A DNA stretch of 45,715 bases from CAYUJH01 sp964394585 (GCA_964394585.1 CAYMYI010000022.1:1-45715); one strand, 5' to 3'. Counted from the first letter of the stretch, positions 1-10,000 are shown. Notes: generated by a model not told the origin, from the sequence alone. Numbers and translations are program-made.

Positions 1-1287
1 TCTATTGAAGAGCTAAGAAATAGAATTCTCTATACATTAGGGTTTTTGGCAATCTTCCGTTTAGGATCATATGTTGTGCTGCCGGGTGTTGATCCGAGTA
101 AGTTAGTAGAGCAAGGAGGTATTTTTGGTATGCTCAATGTGTTTTTAGGTGGTGCATTCAATCGTGCTTCCATCTTTGCGCTTGGGATTATGCCGTATAT
201 TTCTGCTTCTATCGTAATACAACTTCTTTCGGTGGCAGTGCCATATTTTCAAAAGTTACAGAAAGAAGGAGAGTCAGGCAGAAAGAAAATTAACCAAATT
301 ACTCGTTTCCTTACAATATTGATTACGCTATTTCAATCTTCAGCCTATTTGAGTACAACAATCCCCAGTGAAGCTATCTTGTTAGAGCAAACTTTCTTCA
401 TTGCATCTTCGATGATTATCTTGACATCAGGGACAATATTCTGTATGTGGCTTGGTGAAAGAATTACTGATAGAGGGATAGGTAATGGTATATCTATGCT
501 TATAATGATTGGAATTATATCTGGTTTTCCGGGAGCTATTATTGAAGAAGTGGCTACACGTGGTACAGGAGGTTTACTTCTTTTAGTAATCGAGATGATA
601 GCATTATTTTTCATAGTAATGAGCGTGGTTTTACTTACTCAGGCGATTCGCAGAATCCCAATCCAATATGCACGCCAAGTTGCAGGGGGAGGGCGAAAGC
701 AATCTGTGAGAGGGCAGCGAGCATATTTACCTCTGAAGGTAAACTCCGCGAATGTGATGCCTATCATTTTTGCTCAATCATTGATGTTTTTACCATCACT
801 GATTGCAGGGTTGTTTGCAGAGAATAATGATTCCGCACGCTATATAGCGCAGAGTTTCTCAAATTTTACTTCTTGGGAATATAATGTAACATTTGCAATT
901 CTGATTATTGTGTTCACATTCTTCTACACTGCAATTACCATCAATCCTAACCAGATGGCTGAAGATATGAAACGCAATGGGGCTTTTGTACCTGGAGTAA
1001 AACCGGGATTAGACACTTCTAATTATATAAGTAATATTTTAGATAAGATAACTTTGCCGGGTGCACTATTTTTAGCAATTGTTGCCGTATTACCTGCTTT
1101 TGCTAATGCAGCTGGAGTAAGCTTTAATTTTTCTCAGTTTTATGGAGGTACCTCATTAATTATTATGGTGGGGGTTGTTTTAGATACCTTACAACAGATT
1201 GAGAGTTACCTATTGATGAGACATTATGAGGGGATGATGAAGTCAGGGAAAATGCAAGGACGGTCGCAGAATATGGCCATGGTATAA
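1..1287 (+). CDS. secY: Protein translocase subunit SecY, 5' end outside window
   Basis: SecY is the channel subunit of the SecYEG translocon in the cytoplasmic membrane, which exports and inserts unfolded proteins. The frame is open from base 1 (Ser-Ile-Glu-Glu-Leu-Arg-Asn-Arg), so the gene begins before the window; the TTG at 46 is not a real start. The 428 visible residues hold about ten hydrophobic segments and family signatures such as RAxIFALGIMPYISASI, GERITDRGIGNGISM and the cytoplasmic loop QYARQV. Compared with the usual 435-450 residues, only some 10-20 N-terminal residues are missing. It is followed 24 nt later by infA and heads the visible end of the spc/alpha ribosomal operon. 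The map gene often found between secY and infA is absent. Confidence 0.97.
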   Translation, partial: SIEELRNRILYTLGFLAIFRLGSYVVLPGVDPSKLVEQGGIFGMLNVFLGGAFNRASIFALGIMPYISASIVIQLLSVAVPYFQKLQKEGESGRKKINQITRFLTILITLFQSSAYLSTTIPSEAILLEQTFFIASSMIILTSGTIFCMWLGERITDRGIGNGISMLIMIGIISGFPGAIIEEVATRGTGGLLLLVIEMIALFFIVMSVVLLTQAIRRIPIQYARQVAGGGRKQSVRGQRAYLPLKVNSANVMPIIFAQSLMFLPSLIAGLFAENNDSARYIAQSFSNFTSWEYNVTFAILIIVFTFFYTAITINPNQMAEDMKRNGAFVPGVKPGLDTSNYISNILDKITLPGALFLAIVAVLPAFANAAGVSFNFSQFYGGTSLIIMVGVVLDTLQQIESYLLMRHYEGMMKSGKMQGRSQNMAMV

Positions 1288-1311
1288 TTAAAAAATACAA
1301 TATTACATTAC

Positions 1312-1530
1312 ATGCCTAAGCAACCAAATATTGAGCAAGACGGAATTATTGTAGAAGCATTATCCAATGCGATGTTTAGAGTAAAGCTTGAGAATGGGCA
1401 TCAGGTAATAGCTCATATATCAGGCAAAATGAGAATGCATTATATTAGAATATTACCCGGTGATAAGGTTAAACTAGAAATGTCGCCTTATGATCTTACA
1501 AAGGGTAGAATAGTATACCGATATAAATAG
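1312..1530 (+). CDS. infA: Translation initiation factor IF-1
   Basis: IF-1 is a 72-residue S1/OB-fold protein that binds the 30S A site during initiation and helps IF-2 and IF-3 select the start codon. The length is exactly the family norm. Diagnostic stretches are present: GIIVEALSNAMFRVKLENGH, HISGKMRMHYIRILPGDKV and the C-terminal DLTKGRIVYRYK. It lies between secY and rpmJ in the same direction, the order found in many bacteria, and is probably cotranscribed with them. Confidence 0.98.
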   Translation: MPKQPNIEQDGIIVEALSNAMFRVKLENGHQVIAHISGKMRMHYIRILPGDKVKLEMSPYDLTKGRIVYRYK

Positions 1531-1536
1531 AAAATT

Positions 1537-1653
1537 ATGAAAGTAAGAGCTTCCATCAAAAAAAGAAGTGCTGACTGTAAGATTGTCAGAAGAAAAGGAA
1601 AAGTTTATATCATAAACAAGAAAAATCCTAAATTTAAACAACGTCAAGGGTAA
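1537..1653 (+). CDS. rpmJ: 50S ribosomal protein L36 (38 aa, zinc-less form)
   Basis: L36 is a very small, basic large-subunit protein. The ATG at 1537 opens a 38-codon frame beginning MKVRASIKKR and ending PKFKQRQG, which are the hallmark ends of L36. The zinc-binding set of the classical form (three Cys and one His) is reduced to a single Cys at residue 14; the other positions carry Ser, Asn and apparently Phe. This is the C-minus form, which needs no zinc. It sits 6 nt after infA and 15 nt before rpsM. Confidence 0.97.
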   Translation: MKVRASIKKRSADCKIVRRKGKVYIINKKNPKFKQRQG

Positions 1654-1668
1654 TTAAACAAGAAAAAT

Positions 1669-2046
1669 ATGGCACGTATTGCAGGTGTAGATATCCCCGA
1701 CAATAAGCGAGGCGAAATAGGTCTTACGTACATTTTTGGCATTGGCAAATCCTCTGCTCGCGATATTCTCGATAAATCAGGCATAAGCTATGATAAGAAA
1801 ATCAAAGATTGGTCTGATGAAGAGTCTCAGAGAGTACGAGATTTAATCAGTACAGATTATCGTATTGAAGGTGAGTTGAAGTCAGACATACAACTTAGTA
1901 TTAAACGTCTGATGGATATAGGTTGTTACAGAGGATTGCGTCATAGAAGAGGGTTACCAGTGCGTGGTCAGAAGACTAAGAATAACTCGCGTACTCGTAA
2001 AGGAAAGCGCAAAACAGTTGCTAACAAAAAGAAAGCAACGAAGTAA
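1669..2046 (+). CDS. rpsM: 30S ribosomal protein S13
   Basis: S13 (125 residues) sits in the head of the 30S subunit and touches the P-site tRNA and the 50S bridge. It begins MARIAGVDIPDNKRGEIGL, has the helix-two-turn-helix region with YIFGIGKSSA, and the conserved CYRGLRHRRGLPVRGQKTK followed by a basic tail (NSRTRKGKRKTV). Its place between rpmJ and rpsK is the standard alpha-operon order. Confidence 0.98.
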   Translation: MARIAGVDIPDNKRGEIGLTYIFGIGKSSARDILDKSGISYDKKIKDWSDEESQRVRDLISTDYRIEGELKSDIQLSIKRLMDIGCYRGLRHRRGLPVRGQKTKNNSRTRKGKRKTVANKKKATK

Positions 2047-2078
2047 GGTGTTTTTAAATTAGTTTTTTTGATAGTATC

Positions 2079-2471
2079 ATGGCAGCAAAACGAAAAGATA
2101 AAGCAAAAAAGAAAGTTGTTAATGTAGAAGCTGTTGGGGAGGCACATATCAAGGCTTCTTTCAACAACATCATTATATCTCTGACGAATAAAGATGGGCA
2201 AGTAATCTCATGGTCTTCAGCCGGTAAAATGGGATTCAGAGGTTCTAAGAAAAACACACCTTATGCAGCTCAAATGGCTGCGCAAGATTGCGCAAAGATT
2301 GCATATGAGTTAGGTCTTCGAAAAGTAAACGTTTTTGTGAAAGGGCCGGGTTCAGGGCGTGAATCTGCTATAAGAACTATTCAAAATTCAGGTATTGATG
2401 TTCTATCTATTCGCGATGTTACACCACTACCTCATAATGGCTGTCGTCCTCCTAAAAGACGTCGTGTATAA
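2079..2471 (+). CDS. rpsK: 30S ribosomal protein S11
   Basis: S11 (130 residues) forms part of the platform of the 30S subunit and supports mRNA-tRNA interaction at the E site. After a lysine-rich N terminus it shows GEAHIKASFNNIIISLTNKD, VKGPGSGRESAIRTI and the C-terminal DVTPLPHNGCRPPKRRRV, all typical of the family at its usual length. It lies 32 nt after rpsM and 38 nt before rpsD in the same operon. Confidence 0.98.
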   Translation: MAAKRKDKAKKKVVNVEAVGEAHIKASFNNIIISLTNKDGQVISWSSAGKMGFRGSKKNTPYAAQMAAQDCAKIAYELGLRKVNVFVKGPGSGRESAIRTIQNSGIDVLSIRDVTPLPHNGCRPPKRRRV

Positions 2472-2509
2472 TATTTGTTATTTGAAATTTATCGGAAAAG
2501 AAAAGAAAG

Positions 2510-3127
2510 ATGGCTAGATATACCGGACCGACAACAAAAGTAGCACGGAAATTCAATGAACCAATTTTTGGTTCTTCTCCTGCGAAATCTAAAGCACTTA
2601 AGGATAAGCCATATCCTCCAGGGCAGCATGGCAGAAATAGAAGACGTAAACCTTCAGAGTATGCTATTCAGCTAATGGAAAAGCAGAAAGCGAAGTATAC
2701 TTATGGAGTTCTTGAGAAACAATTCAGAAATTTGTTTGATAAAGCAGCGAGCAAACAAGGGGTAACAGGTACAGTTTTGCTTCAGTTTTTGGAAGCGCGC
2801 CTTGATAATACTGTGTTCCGCTTAGGCATCGCAAAAACTCGTCGTGCGGCACGTCAGCTTGTGTCTCACAAGCATATTATCGTAAATGGTGCAATTGTAA
2901 ATATTCCGTCTTATTCCCTAAAACCTGGCGATATCATTGGAGTAAAAGAAAAGTCGAAAAATTTGACTGCAATTGCCGATAGTTTAGGAAGCCAACAAAA
3001 GTCACGGTATCAGTGGTTGGAATGGGATTCTTCCAGAATGGAAGGAAAGTTCTTAGCTTTACCTGAACGAGAGGAAATTCCGGAGAATATAAAGGAACAA
3101 CTTATCGTCGAGTTATACTCTAAGTAG
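2510..3127 (+). CDS. rpsD: 30S ribosomal protein S4
   Basis: S4 (205 residues) is a primary 16S rRNA-binding protein that nucleates 30S assembly; in many bacteria it also represses its own operon. It starts MARYTGPTTKVARKF and has the S4 RNA-binding domain around residues 90-150 (LDNTVFRLGIAKTRRAARQL, then SHKHIIVNGAIVNIPSY). The N-terminal region has no Cys, so this is a zinc-independent form, matching the neighbouring L36. It is cotranscribed with rpsK and rpoA by spacing. Confidence 0.98.
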   Translation: MARYTGPTTKVARKFNEPIFGSSPAKSKALKDKPYPPGQHGRNRRRKPSEYAIQLMEKQKAKYTYGVLEKQFRNLFDKAASKQGVTGTVLLQFLEARLDNTVFRLGIAKTRRAARQLVSHKHIIVNGAIVNIPSYSLKPGDIIGVKEKSKNLTAIADSLGSQQKSRYQWLEWDSSRMEGKFLALPEREEIPENIKEQLIVELYSK

Positions 3128-3166
3128 TAAATTTTCAATCCTACAAAATTAAGCAAGCGCAATATT

Positions 3167-4156
3167 ATGTCGATACTAGCCTTTCAAATGCCTGACAATG
3201 TGGTCATGCAAAAAGCAAATAATTTTCATGGACTTTTTGAGTTTAAACCACTTGAGCGGGGTTACGGAGTTACCATCGGAAATTCTTTAAGACGCATTTT
3301 GCTCTCTTCATTAGAAGGATTTGCAATTGTAGGTGTGAAATTCCCCAACGTATTGCATGAGTTTTCTTCGATTGAAGGTGTTGTAGAAGATGTGACTGAA
3401 ATTATACTTAATCTTAAAACGGTTCGCTTTAAGAAGGTAGGGGAAACCAACACTGCAAGAATTAATGTAGAAATCAGTGGGAAAGATGTCTTTAAGGCGG
3501 GTGATATTGGAGAGTATACAAATGACTTTAGAGTGTTGAATCCTGATGCTGTGGTTTGTCATTTAGATCCTTCGGTTACTTTACAGCTAGAACTAGTAGT
3601 AACAAAAGGGCGTGGCTATGTGCCAGCTGAAGAGAATAAAGATACAGAGCAAACACTTGGCTATATTCCTATTGATGCCATTTTTACTCCAATTAAAAAT
3701 GTTAAGTATAGTGTTGAAAATACACGTGTTGAGCAGCGTACTGATTACGAAAAATTACTTTTGGAAATAGAAACAGACGGATCTATTCATCCTGAAGATG
3801 CTTTGAAAGGAGCTGCAAACATACTTATACAACATTTTATGCTATTCTCTGATCAGACGATGACCTTCCAGCATGAGGATAAAGCTGAAGAAGAGCCTAT
3901 TGATGAGGAGTATCTACGCATGCGTAAATTGTTGAAAACATCTTTAGCTGATTTAGATCTCTCGGTTCGCGCCTTCAATTGTTTGAAAGCTGCCGATGTA
4001 CGTACATTAGGAGATTTAGTTAGCCTAGAAATTTCTGATATGATGAAATTTAGAAATTTCGGAAAAAAATCTCTTACAGAATTAGAGCAACTTGTAGCTG
4101 AAAAGAATTTAACCTTTGGCATGGATGTGTCGAAGTATCGTTTGGAAGAAGATTAA
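3167..4156 (+). CDS. rpoA: RNA polymerase alpha subunit
   Basis: The alpha subunit dimerises to nucleate assembly of RNA polymerase, and its C-terminal domain contacts promoter DNA and activators. Its 329 residues match the family length. The N-terminal domain has ERGYGVTIGNSLRRILLSSL (about residues 31-50), the core assembly motif. The C-terminal domain (about 255-320) has LADLDLSVRAFNCLKAADVR and FRNFGKKSLTELEQL, the two helix-hairpin-helix parts. It lies between rpsD and rplQ. The beta subunit is encoded only about 3 kb away, on the other strand. Confidence 0.98.
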   Translation: MSILAFQMPDNVVMQKANNFHGLFEFKPLERGYGVTIGNSLRRILLSSLEGFAIVGVKFPNVLHEFSSIEGVVEDVTEIILNLKTVRFKKVGETNTARINVEISGKDVFKAGDIGEYTNDFRVLNPDAVVCHLDPSVTLQLELVVTKGRGYVPAEENKDTEQTLGYIPIDAIFTPIKNVKYSVENTRVEQRTDYEKLLLEIETDGSIHPEDALKGAANILIQHFMLFSDQTMTFQHEDKAEEEPIDEEYLRMRKLLKTSLADLDLSVRAFNCLKAADVRTLGDLVSLEISDMMKFRNFGKKSLTELEQLVAEKNLTFGMDVSKYRLEED

Positions 4157-4182
4157 GTTAACCGTTAATAGTTTTTAAAGAT

Positions 4183-4695
4183 ATGAGACACGGCAAAAAG
4201 TTTAATCATTTAGGTCGTACTGCTTCGCACAGAAAAGCAATGTTATCTAATATGGCAGTTTCGTTAATTCTGCACAAAAGAATTACAACTACCACTGCTA
4301 AAGCAAAAGAGTTACGAAAGTTTATTGAGCCACTAATAACTAAGAGTAAAGATGATTCAACCCATTCTCGTAGAGTAGTATTTTCTTACTTACAAAATAA
4401 TGAGGCTGTTACTGAACTCTTTAATGAAATAGCAAATAAAGTGGGAGAAAGACCAGGTGGATATACCCGTATTATAAAGTTGGGGAATCGTTTGGGAGAT
4501 AACGCAGATATTTGCATGATTGAATTAGTTGATTACAACGAGTTATTGTTAGCAAAATCTGAATCTACTTCTAAAAGTTCACGTAGACGACGTAGAAAAA
4601 AAGGAAGTAGCTCGGAAGAAGTTTCAACTTCAGAAGTTGAAGATAACTCGGTAGATAATTCTTCTGATGATGCAGGAGAGCCTAAAACAGAATAG
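4183..4695 (+). CDS. rplQ: 50S ribosomal protein L17 with acidic C-terminal tail
   Basis: L17 is a large-subunit protein near the exit tunnel. The first 120 residues are canonical: MRHGKKFNHLGRTASHRKAM, then ITTTTAKAKELRKFIEPLIT and GGYTRIIKLGNRLGDNA. At 170 residues it is longer than the usual 120-130. The extra C-terminal part is a basic patch (SSRRRRRKKGSS) followed by a Ser/Glu/Asp-rich, probably disordered tail. Such extended L17 forms are common in Bacteroidota. It is the last gene of the alpha operon and is followed directly by a terminator. Confidence 0.97.
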   Translation: MRHGKKFNHLGRTASHRKAMLSNMAVSLILHKRITTTTAKAKELRKFIEPLITKSKDDSTHSRRVVFSYLQNNEAVTELFNEIANKVGERPGGYTRIIKLGNRLGDNADICMIELVDYNELLLAKSESTSKSSRRRRRKKGSSSEEVSTSEVEDNSVDNSSDDAGEPKTE

Positions 4696-4727
4696 CATGA
4701 AAATTACATGTTTCGAATAATTATTTT

Positions 4728-4764
4728 AAGGGGAAATGATTTTATAATCGTTTCCCTTTTTTTT
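4728..4764 (+). terminator. Rho-independent terminator of the ribosomal alpha operon
   Basis: The arm GGGAAATGATT (4731-4741) pairs with AATCGTTTCCC (4746-4756) through 11 positions, one of them a G-U wobble, around a 4-nt loop. It is followed by an unbroken T run. It lies 33 nt after the rplQ stop and before carA. Confidence 0.88.
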
Positions 4765-4793
4765 AAAACTGAAGATTCTTACTATTTATAATT

Positions 4794-5882
4794 ATGGCTC
4801 AAGATAAAAATAAAGCACTTTTGTTATTGGAAGATGGCACTGTGTTTCAGGGAATTCCTATAGGAAGCACGGGAATAACAGCAGGTGAAATTTGCTTCAA
4901 TACAGGGATGACCGGTTATCAAGAAATTTATACAGATCCTTCTTATTATGGTCAAATTATCGTGAATACTAATGCCCATATAGGGAATTATGGCGTGATG
5001 AATGAAGAGGTTGAGTCAAATCAAGTCCAAGTAAGAGGTGTAGTTATCAGTAGTTTTGCTCATTTCTTTTCACGGCATAAGGCGCTATCTAGCTTACAGA
5101 AATATTTATCAGAAAACAATATTATAGGAATTTGTGATATTGATACTCGCCGGTTAGTTCGCCATATACGTGAAAAAGGAGCAATGAATGCAATTATTTC
5201 CTCAGAATATAACCTTGAAAAAGCACAGGAATTGCTAAAAAATACTCCTAGTATGGATGGGCTAGAGTTGGCATCACAGGTAAGTACAAAAGAGGTATAC
5301 GATGTTGGAAATGGCGAACTCAAAGTTGCTGTATTAGACTTAGGAATCAAACAAAACATCTTGAGAAGTTTAGCTAACAGAGGTTGTACTTTAAAAGTTT
5401 TTCCTTATGATGCATCTATAGAAGATATGCTTTCATGGGCTCCCGATGGGTTTTTCATTTCGAATGGTCCGGGAGATCCGGCTGCTATGCCTCAAACTAT
5501 AGCTCTGGTTAGTTCAATGATTTCCACCCAGAAACCTGTTTTTGGTATATGTTTAGGGCACCAAATGATAGCCTCTTCTCAAGGAATTAGCACATACAAA
5601 ATGCATCATGGGCACCGAGGTCTTAACCACCCTGTGAAGAATTTGAGAAGCGGATTGTCTGAAATTACCTCACAAAATCATGGTTTCACTATTAGTGAGG
5701 AGGATGTCTATAGAAATAATGAAGTAGAAGTTACACATATTAATTTGAATGATAATACTATAGAAGGAATTCGTTTGAAAGAGCGTCCTGTATTTTCAGT
5801 ACAATATCACCCGGAGGCTTCACCAGGACCACATGATTCTCACTATCTTTTTAAAGAGTACATTCATTTAATACAGGGTTAG
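4794..5882 (+). CDS. carA: Carbamoyl-phosphate synthase small subunit
   Basis: CarA is the glutaminase subunit of carbamoyl-phosphate synthase; it releases ammonia from glutamine for CarB, feeding pyrimidine and arginine synthesis. The N-terminal CPSase small-chain domain (about 1-150) includes EICFNTGMTGYQEIYTDPSY. The class I amidotransferase domain (about 175-360) has the nucleophile Cys253 in FGICLGHQM, and His339 and Glu341 in QYHPEAS. The length of 362 residues is normal. It starts 30 nt after the alpha-operon terminator. The large subunit gene carB is not adjacent; a glycosyltransferase follows after 18 nt. Confidence 0.97.
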   Translation: MAQDKNKALLLLEDGTVFQGIPIGSTGITAGEICFNTGMTGYQEIYTDPSYYGQIIVNTNAHIGNYGVMNEEVESNQVQVRGVVISSFAHFFSRHKALSSLQKYLSENNIIGICDIDTRRLVRHIREKGAMNAIISSEYNLEKAQELLKNTPSMDGLELASQVSTKEVYDVGNGELKVAVLDLGIKQNILRSLANRGCTLKVFPYDASIEDMLSWAPDGFFISNGPGDPAAMPQTIALVSSMISTQKPVFGICLGHQMIASSQGISTYKMHHGHRGLNHPVKNLRSGLSEITSQNHGFTISEEDVYRNNEVEVTHINLNDNTIEGIRLKERPVFSVQYHPEASPGPHDSHYLFKEYIHLIQG

Positions 5883-5900
5883 TATATAGTCATCGACTTC

Positions 5901-7031
5901 ATGCGTATCGGACTTGTTGCAAATAGTGCATGGAACATATATAATTTTCGTAAGCCTCTAATAGAATTTTTCCTTGTTAAAGGCTATTCCATCAGTGTAT
6001 TAGCCCCTAATACTCCTGAAAAAAATCTACTAGAACAGCTAGGATGTGAGTACATTGAAGTCGCAATGGATAATAAAGGAGGAAATCCTTTCAGAGATCT
6101 ATGCCTGTTTACCCGGTTATATCACATTTATAAACGTAAAAAATTTGACTATATACTTCATTTTACGATTAAACCTAATATTTATGGTGGATTAGCTGCC
6201 CGGTGGGCTGGGATTAGAGCAATCAATAATGTAACTGGTTTAGGTACTGTGTTTTTGCATGATACAGCGAAAACGGCGATAGCAAAGTGGCTATATAAAA
6301 TCTCCTTTCGAAACCTTTATCACGTTTTTTTTCAAAATAATGATGACTTGCAGTTATTTATCGATACTAAACTGTTGCCTTCTTCAGTGTCTCGATCTGT
6401 TATTCCTGGCTCAGGTATTGAACTAAGCTCATTTCCTAAAGGTAAATTCAAGCGAAATGGCACGTTTACTTTTTTGATGATATCTCGCCTTTTGTTTGAT
6501 AAAGGAATCATTGAATTCGTAAAGGCAGCTACCATCTTGAGAAAAAAAGGGCTTACGTGTAAATGTCAAGTATTGGGCGTTATTGATGCTAGTAATGATT
6601 TAGGAGTTTCTAAAGAACTCGTAGATCAATGGGTTGAGCAGCAAGTAATTGAGTATTTAGGGACAACTTCAGATGTACGACCTTATATCTATGAGGCAGA
6701 TTGTATTGTATTGCCTTCTTATAGAGAAGGAACGCCTCGCTCTTTGTTAGAAGCGGCTAGTATAGGTAAGCCTCTAATTGCCACAGATGTTCCCGGTTGC
6801 CGTGAAGTTGTAGAGCATAATAAAAATGGTCTGTTGTGTGAAGTGAAAAGTGTAGAGAGTCTACAAAAAACGATGGAAAAAATTATGGAATTGCCAGAAA
6901 GTGTTTTGAAAGAAATGGGAGAGCAGAGTCGAAAAGTTGCAGAAGAAAAATTTGACGTTATACACGTGATTAGAGCATATGATGAAACTATAAATCCTAT
7001 TGATACTAAAAAAAGACCTTCCCAATATTGA
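5901..7031 (+). CDS. Glycosyltransferase family 4 protein
   Basis: This is probably a retaining GT-B glycosyltransferase acting on a polysaccharide or lipid-linked oligosaccharide at the cytoplasmic face of the membrane. The N-terminal acceptor domain (about 1-170) starts MRIGLVANSAWNIYNFRKPL and contains FTIKPNIYGGLAARWAGI, as in CapM/PglA-like enzymes that add a sugar to undecaprenyl-linked glycans. The C-terminal donor domain has PSYREGTPRSLLEAASIGKP, the E-x7-E motif of GT4 enzymes. Donor and acceptor cannot be read from the sequence. It follows carA closely, converges on rpoB, and its last bases lie within the terminator hairpin serving rpoB. Confidence 0.88.
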   Translation: MRIGLVANSAWNIYNFRKPLIEFFLVKGYSISVLAPNTPEKNLLEQLGCEYIEVAMDNKGGNPFRDLCLFTRLYHIYKRKKFDYILHFTIKPNIYGGLAARWAGIRAINNVTGLGTVFLHDTAKTAIAKWLYKISFRNLYHVFFQNNDDLQLFIDTKLLPSSVSRSVIPGSGIELSSFPKGKFKRNGTFTFLMISRLLFDKGIIEFVKAATILRKKGLTCKCQVLGVIDASNDLGVSKELVDQWVEQQVIEYLGTTSDVRPYIYEADCIVLPSYREGTPRSLLEAASIGKPLIATDVPGCREVVEHNKNGLLCEVKSVESLQKTMEKIMELPESVLKEMGEQSRKVAEEKFDVIHVIRAYDETINPIDTKKRPSQY

Positions 7032-7041
7032 GAAGGCCTTT
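7008..7041 (-). terminator. Rho-independent terminator for rpoB
   Basis: Read on the minus strand, a stem formed by 7032-7041 and 7012-7021 (five G/C-rich pairs, one mismatch, four more pairs) is followed by seven T residues (complement of the A run 7008-7014). It overlaps the last codons of the convergent glycosyltransferase gene. Confidence 0.75.
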
Positions 7042-7043
7042 CT

Positions 7044-7065
7044 AGAGTTTTAGTAAACTCTTTTT
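7044..7065 (+). terminator. Rho-independent terminator for the glycosyltransferase gene
   Basis: GAGTTT (7045-7050) and AAACTC (7055-7060) pair perfectly around a TAGT loop, followed by TTTTT (7061-7065). An outer A-T pair extends the stem. The T tract runs into the stop codon of rpoB on the opposite strand. Confidence 0.75.
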
Positions 7066-10000
7066 AAGACAGTGTTATTTCAAGGGCTAGCCCTCTTAAC
7101 TCATGAACCAAAACGTTAAATGATTCAGGAATATTAGGGCGAGGCATATTATCACCTTTCACAATGGCTTCGTACGCTTTGGCTCTTCCTACTACATCGT
7201 CGGATTTTACAGTAAGAATCTCCTGCAATACATGAGATGCGCCAAAGGCTTCCAATGCCCAAACTTCCATCTCTCCAAAGCGTTGCCCACCAAATTGGGC
7301 TTTACCTCCTAAAGGTTGTTGTGTGATGAGTGAATACGGCCCAATAGAACGAGCATGCATTTTATCATCTACTAAGTGTCCAAGTTTCAACATGTATATG
7401 ATTCCTACTGTAACAGGTTGATCAAAGCGCTCTCCACTTAGACCATCGTTAAGATATGTTCGACCAAATTTAGGTAGTTTAGCTTCTTCCAGTTCGGCGA
7501 TTACTTCTTCCTCAGAAGCTCCATCAAAGATAGGAGTAGCGTATTTACGTCCTAGCTTTCGCCCTGCCCACCCAAGAATAGTTTCATAAATTTGACCAAT
7601 ATTCATACGTGAAGGCACCCCTAGAGGATTAAGTACTATATCCATAGGTGTACCATCGTCTAAGAAAGGCATATCTTCTTCACGAACAATTTTGGCAACT
7701 ACACCTTTATTTCCATGGCGTCCTGCCATTTTATCACCTACTCTTAATTTTCGTTTCTTTGCGATATACACTTTGGCTAATTTCACAATACCATTAGGAA
7801 GTTCGTCGCCTACTTCTAATGCAAACTTTTCACGTTTAAATCGGCTGGTAACATCGTTTCGTTTTGCTGTGTAATTTTTTACCATTTCGGCAACGAGTTG
7901 GTTGGTATGTTCGTCGTCAGTCCATCCTTCAAGGCGAAGGTCCGCTAATAAATTTACTTCTTCAGGAACTTCGTAGCTGCTTTCATCTTTGAATACATTG
8001 TTCTCCGGGAAAAGATATTCTTTGATATTATCTTGAGTAAACTTCATGCCTTTACTCATTACCTCTGTACCAAACTTATGTTTGATGCCTAAAGTAGTTT
8101 TAGACTCGAGCAACGTAGCAAGTTTTTCGAACATGATATTTTGCAGCTTCTGCAAGTCTTTGCTATAATTTGCTTTGAGTTGTTCTAATTTCTCTTTGTT
8201 TCGGCTCCGTACTTCTTTATCTTTTTTAGGGCGTTTGAATAATTTAGTGTCGATTACAACGCCTCTTAGCGAAGGAGAAGCACGCAGCGACGCATCTTTT
8301 ACATCGCCTGCTTTGTCGCCAAAAATAGCTCGTAAAAGCTTTTCTTCAGGGGTAGGGTCACTTTCCCCTTTTGGAGTGATTTTTCCAATTAAGATATCTC
8401 CTTCTCGAACTTCAGCTCCTATTCGGATAATGCCATTTTCGTCAAGATTCTTAACAGCTTCTTCACTAACATTAGGGATTTCAGAAGTGAGTTCTTCTTC
8501 CCCACGCTTAGTATCTCTAACTTCTAGTTCAAATTCTTCAATATGAATAGAGGTGAAGATGTCATCACGAACTACTTTTTCTGAAATTACAATAGCATCT
8601 TCAAAATTATATCCTTGCCAAGGCATAAAAGCAACGAGCAAATTACGCCCTAAGGCAAGCTCACCTTTTTCTGTTGCATAGCCATCGCAAAGAGGCTGAC
8701 CCTTGGTTACTTTATCGCCACGCTTTACGAGAGGACGTAAATTTACACAAGTATCTTGATTGGTGCGGCGGAATTTAGTTAGGTGGTGCTCGACTACATC
8801 ATTATCAAAGGATACCAAGGTTTGATCATCTGAAAGCTCATAGCGAATACAGATTTTAGTAGCATCTACATATACTACTTCGCCGTCTGCTTGGGCTAGA
8901 ATGATGTTTCGAGAATCTTTGGCAACACGTTCTTCAAGCCCTGTTCCTACGATAGGAGCATCAGGACGCAGTAGTGGTACTGCTTGGCGTTGCATGTTCG
9001 AGCCCATGAGCGCACGGTTAGCATCATCATGCTCTAAGAATGGAATTAGTGAGGCTGCAACTGAAACAATTTGATTTGGCGCAACATCCATGTAAGTAAT
9101 CTGCCCCGGCTCTACTAACGGGAAGTCGCCTTCGTACCGACTTTTCACTTTATCGTTAACGAATTGCCCATCATTTTCAATAGGGGCATTTGCTTGAGCA
9201 ATGTAGTGAGTGTCCTCTTCTTCGGCACTTAGATATACTACATCTTTTGACATATCAACAATACCTTCTTGTACTTTACGGTATGGAGTTTCGATAAAGC
9301 CCATTGAGTTTACTTTGGCATACACGCAAAGAGAAGAGATAAGACCAATATTAGGTCCTTCGGGTGTTTCAATGGTGCAAAGACGTCCATAGTGAGTGTA
9401 ATGAACATCGCGTACTTCGAAACCAGCACGTTCGCGAGAAAGACCTCCAGGGCCAAGAGCCGAAACTCTGCGCTTGTGTGTAATCTCAGCTAATGGGTTG
9501 GTTTGATCCATAAACTGAGAGAGCTGGTTAGTACCAAAGAAGGAGTTAATGACAGAAGATAAGGTACGGGCATTAATTAGGTCAACAGGTTTGAAATCTT
9601 CATTATCCCGAACATTCATCCGTTCTTTAATAGTCCGTGCCATACGAGCAAGTCCAACCCCGAACTGGCTATAAAGTTGTTCGCCTACAGTGCGAACTCG
9701 GCGATTACTTAAATGGTCGATATCGTCAACTACTGTATTAGAATTGATAAGTTTAATCAAGAACTTAACAATACTGATAATATCATTAGTAGTAAGAACT
9801 TTTGTTTCGATATCAACATCGAGTTGTAACTTTTTATTGATTCGGTAACGACCTACTTCACCTAAATCGTAACGCTTATCACTAAAAAATAAGTTTTGGA
9901 TAATATCACGAGCGGTTTGTTCATCGGGAGCTTCTGTATTACGAAGTTGACGATAAATTTGTTCAACGGCTTCTTTTTCAGAATTAGAATTATCTTTTTG

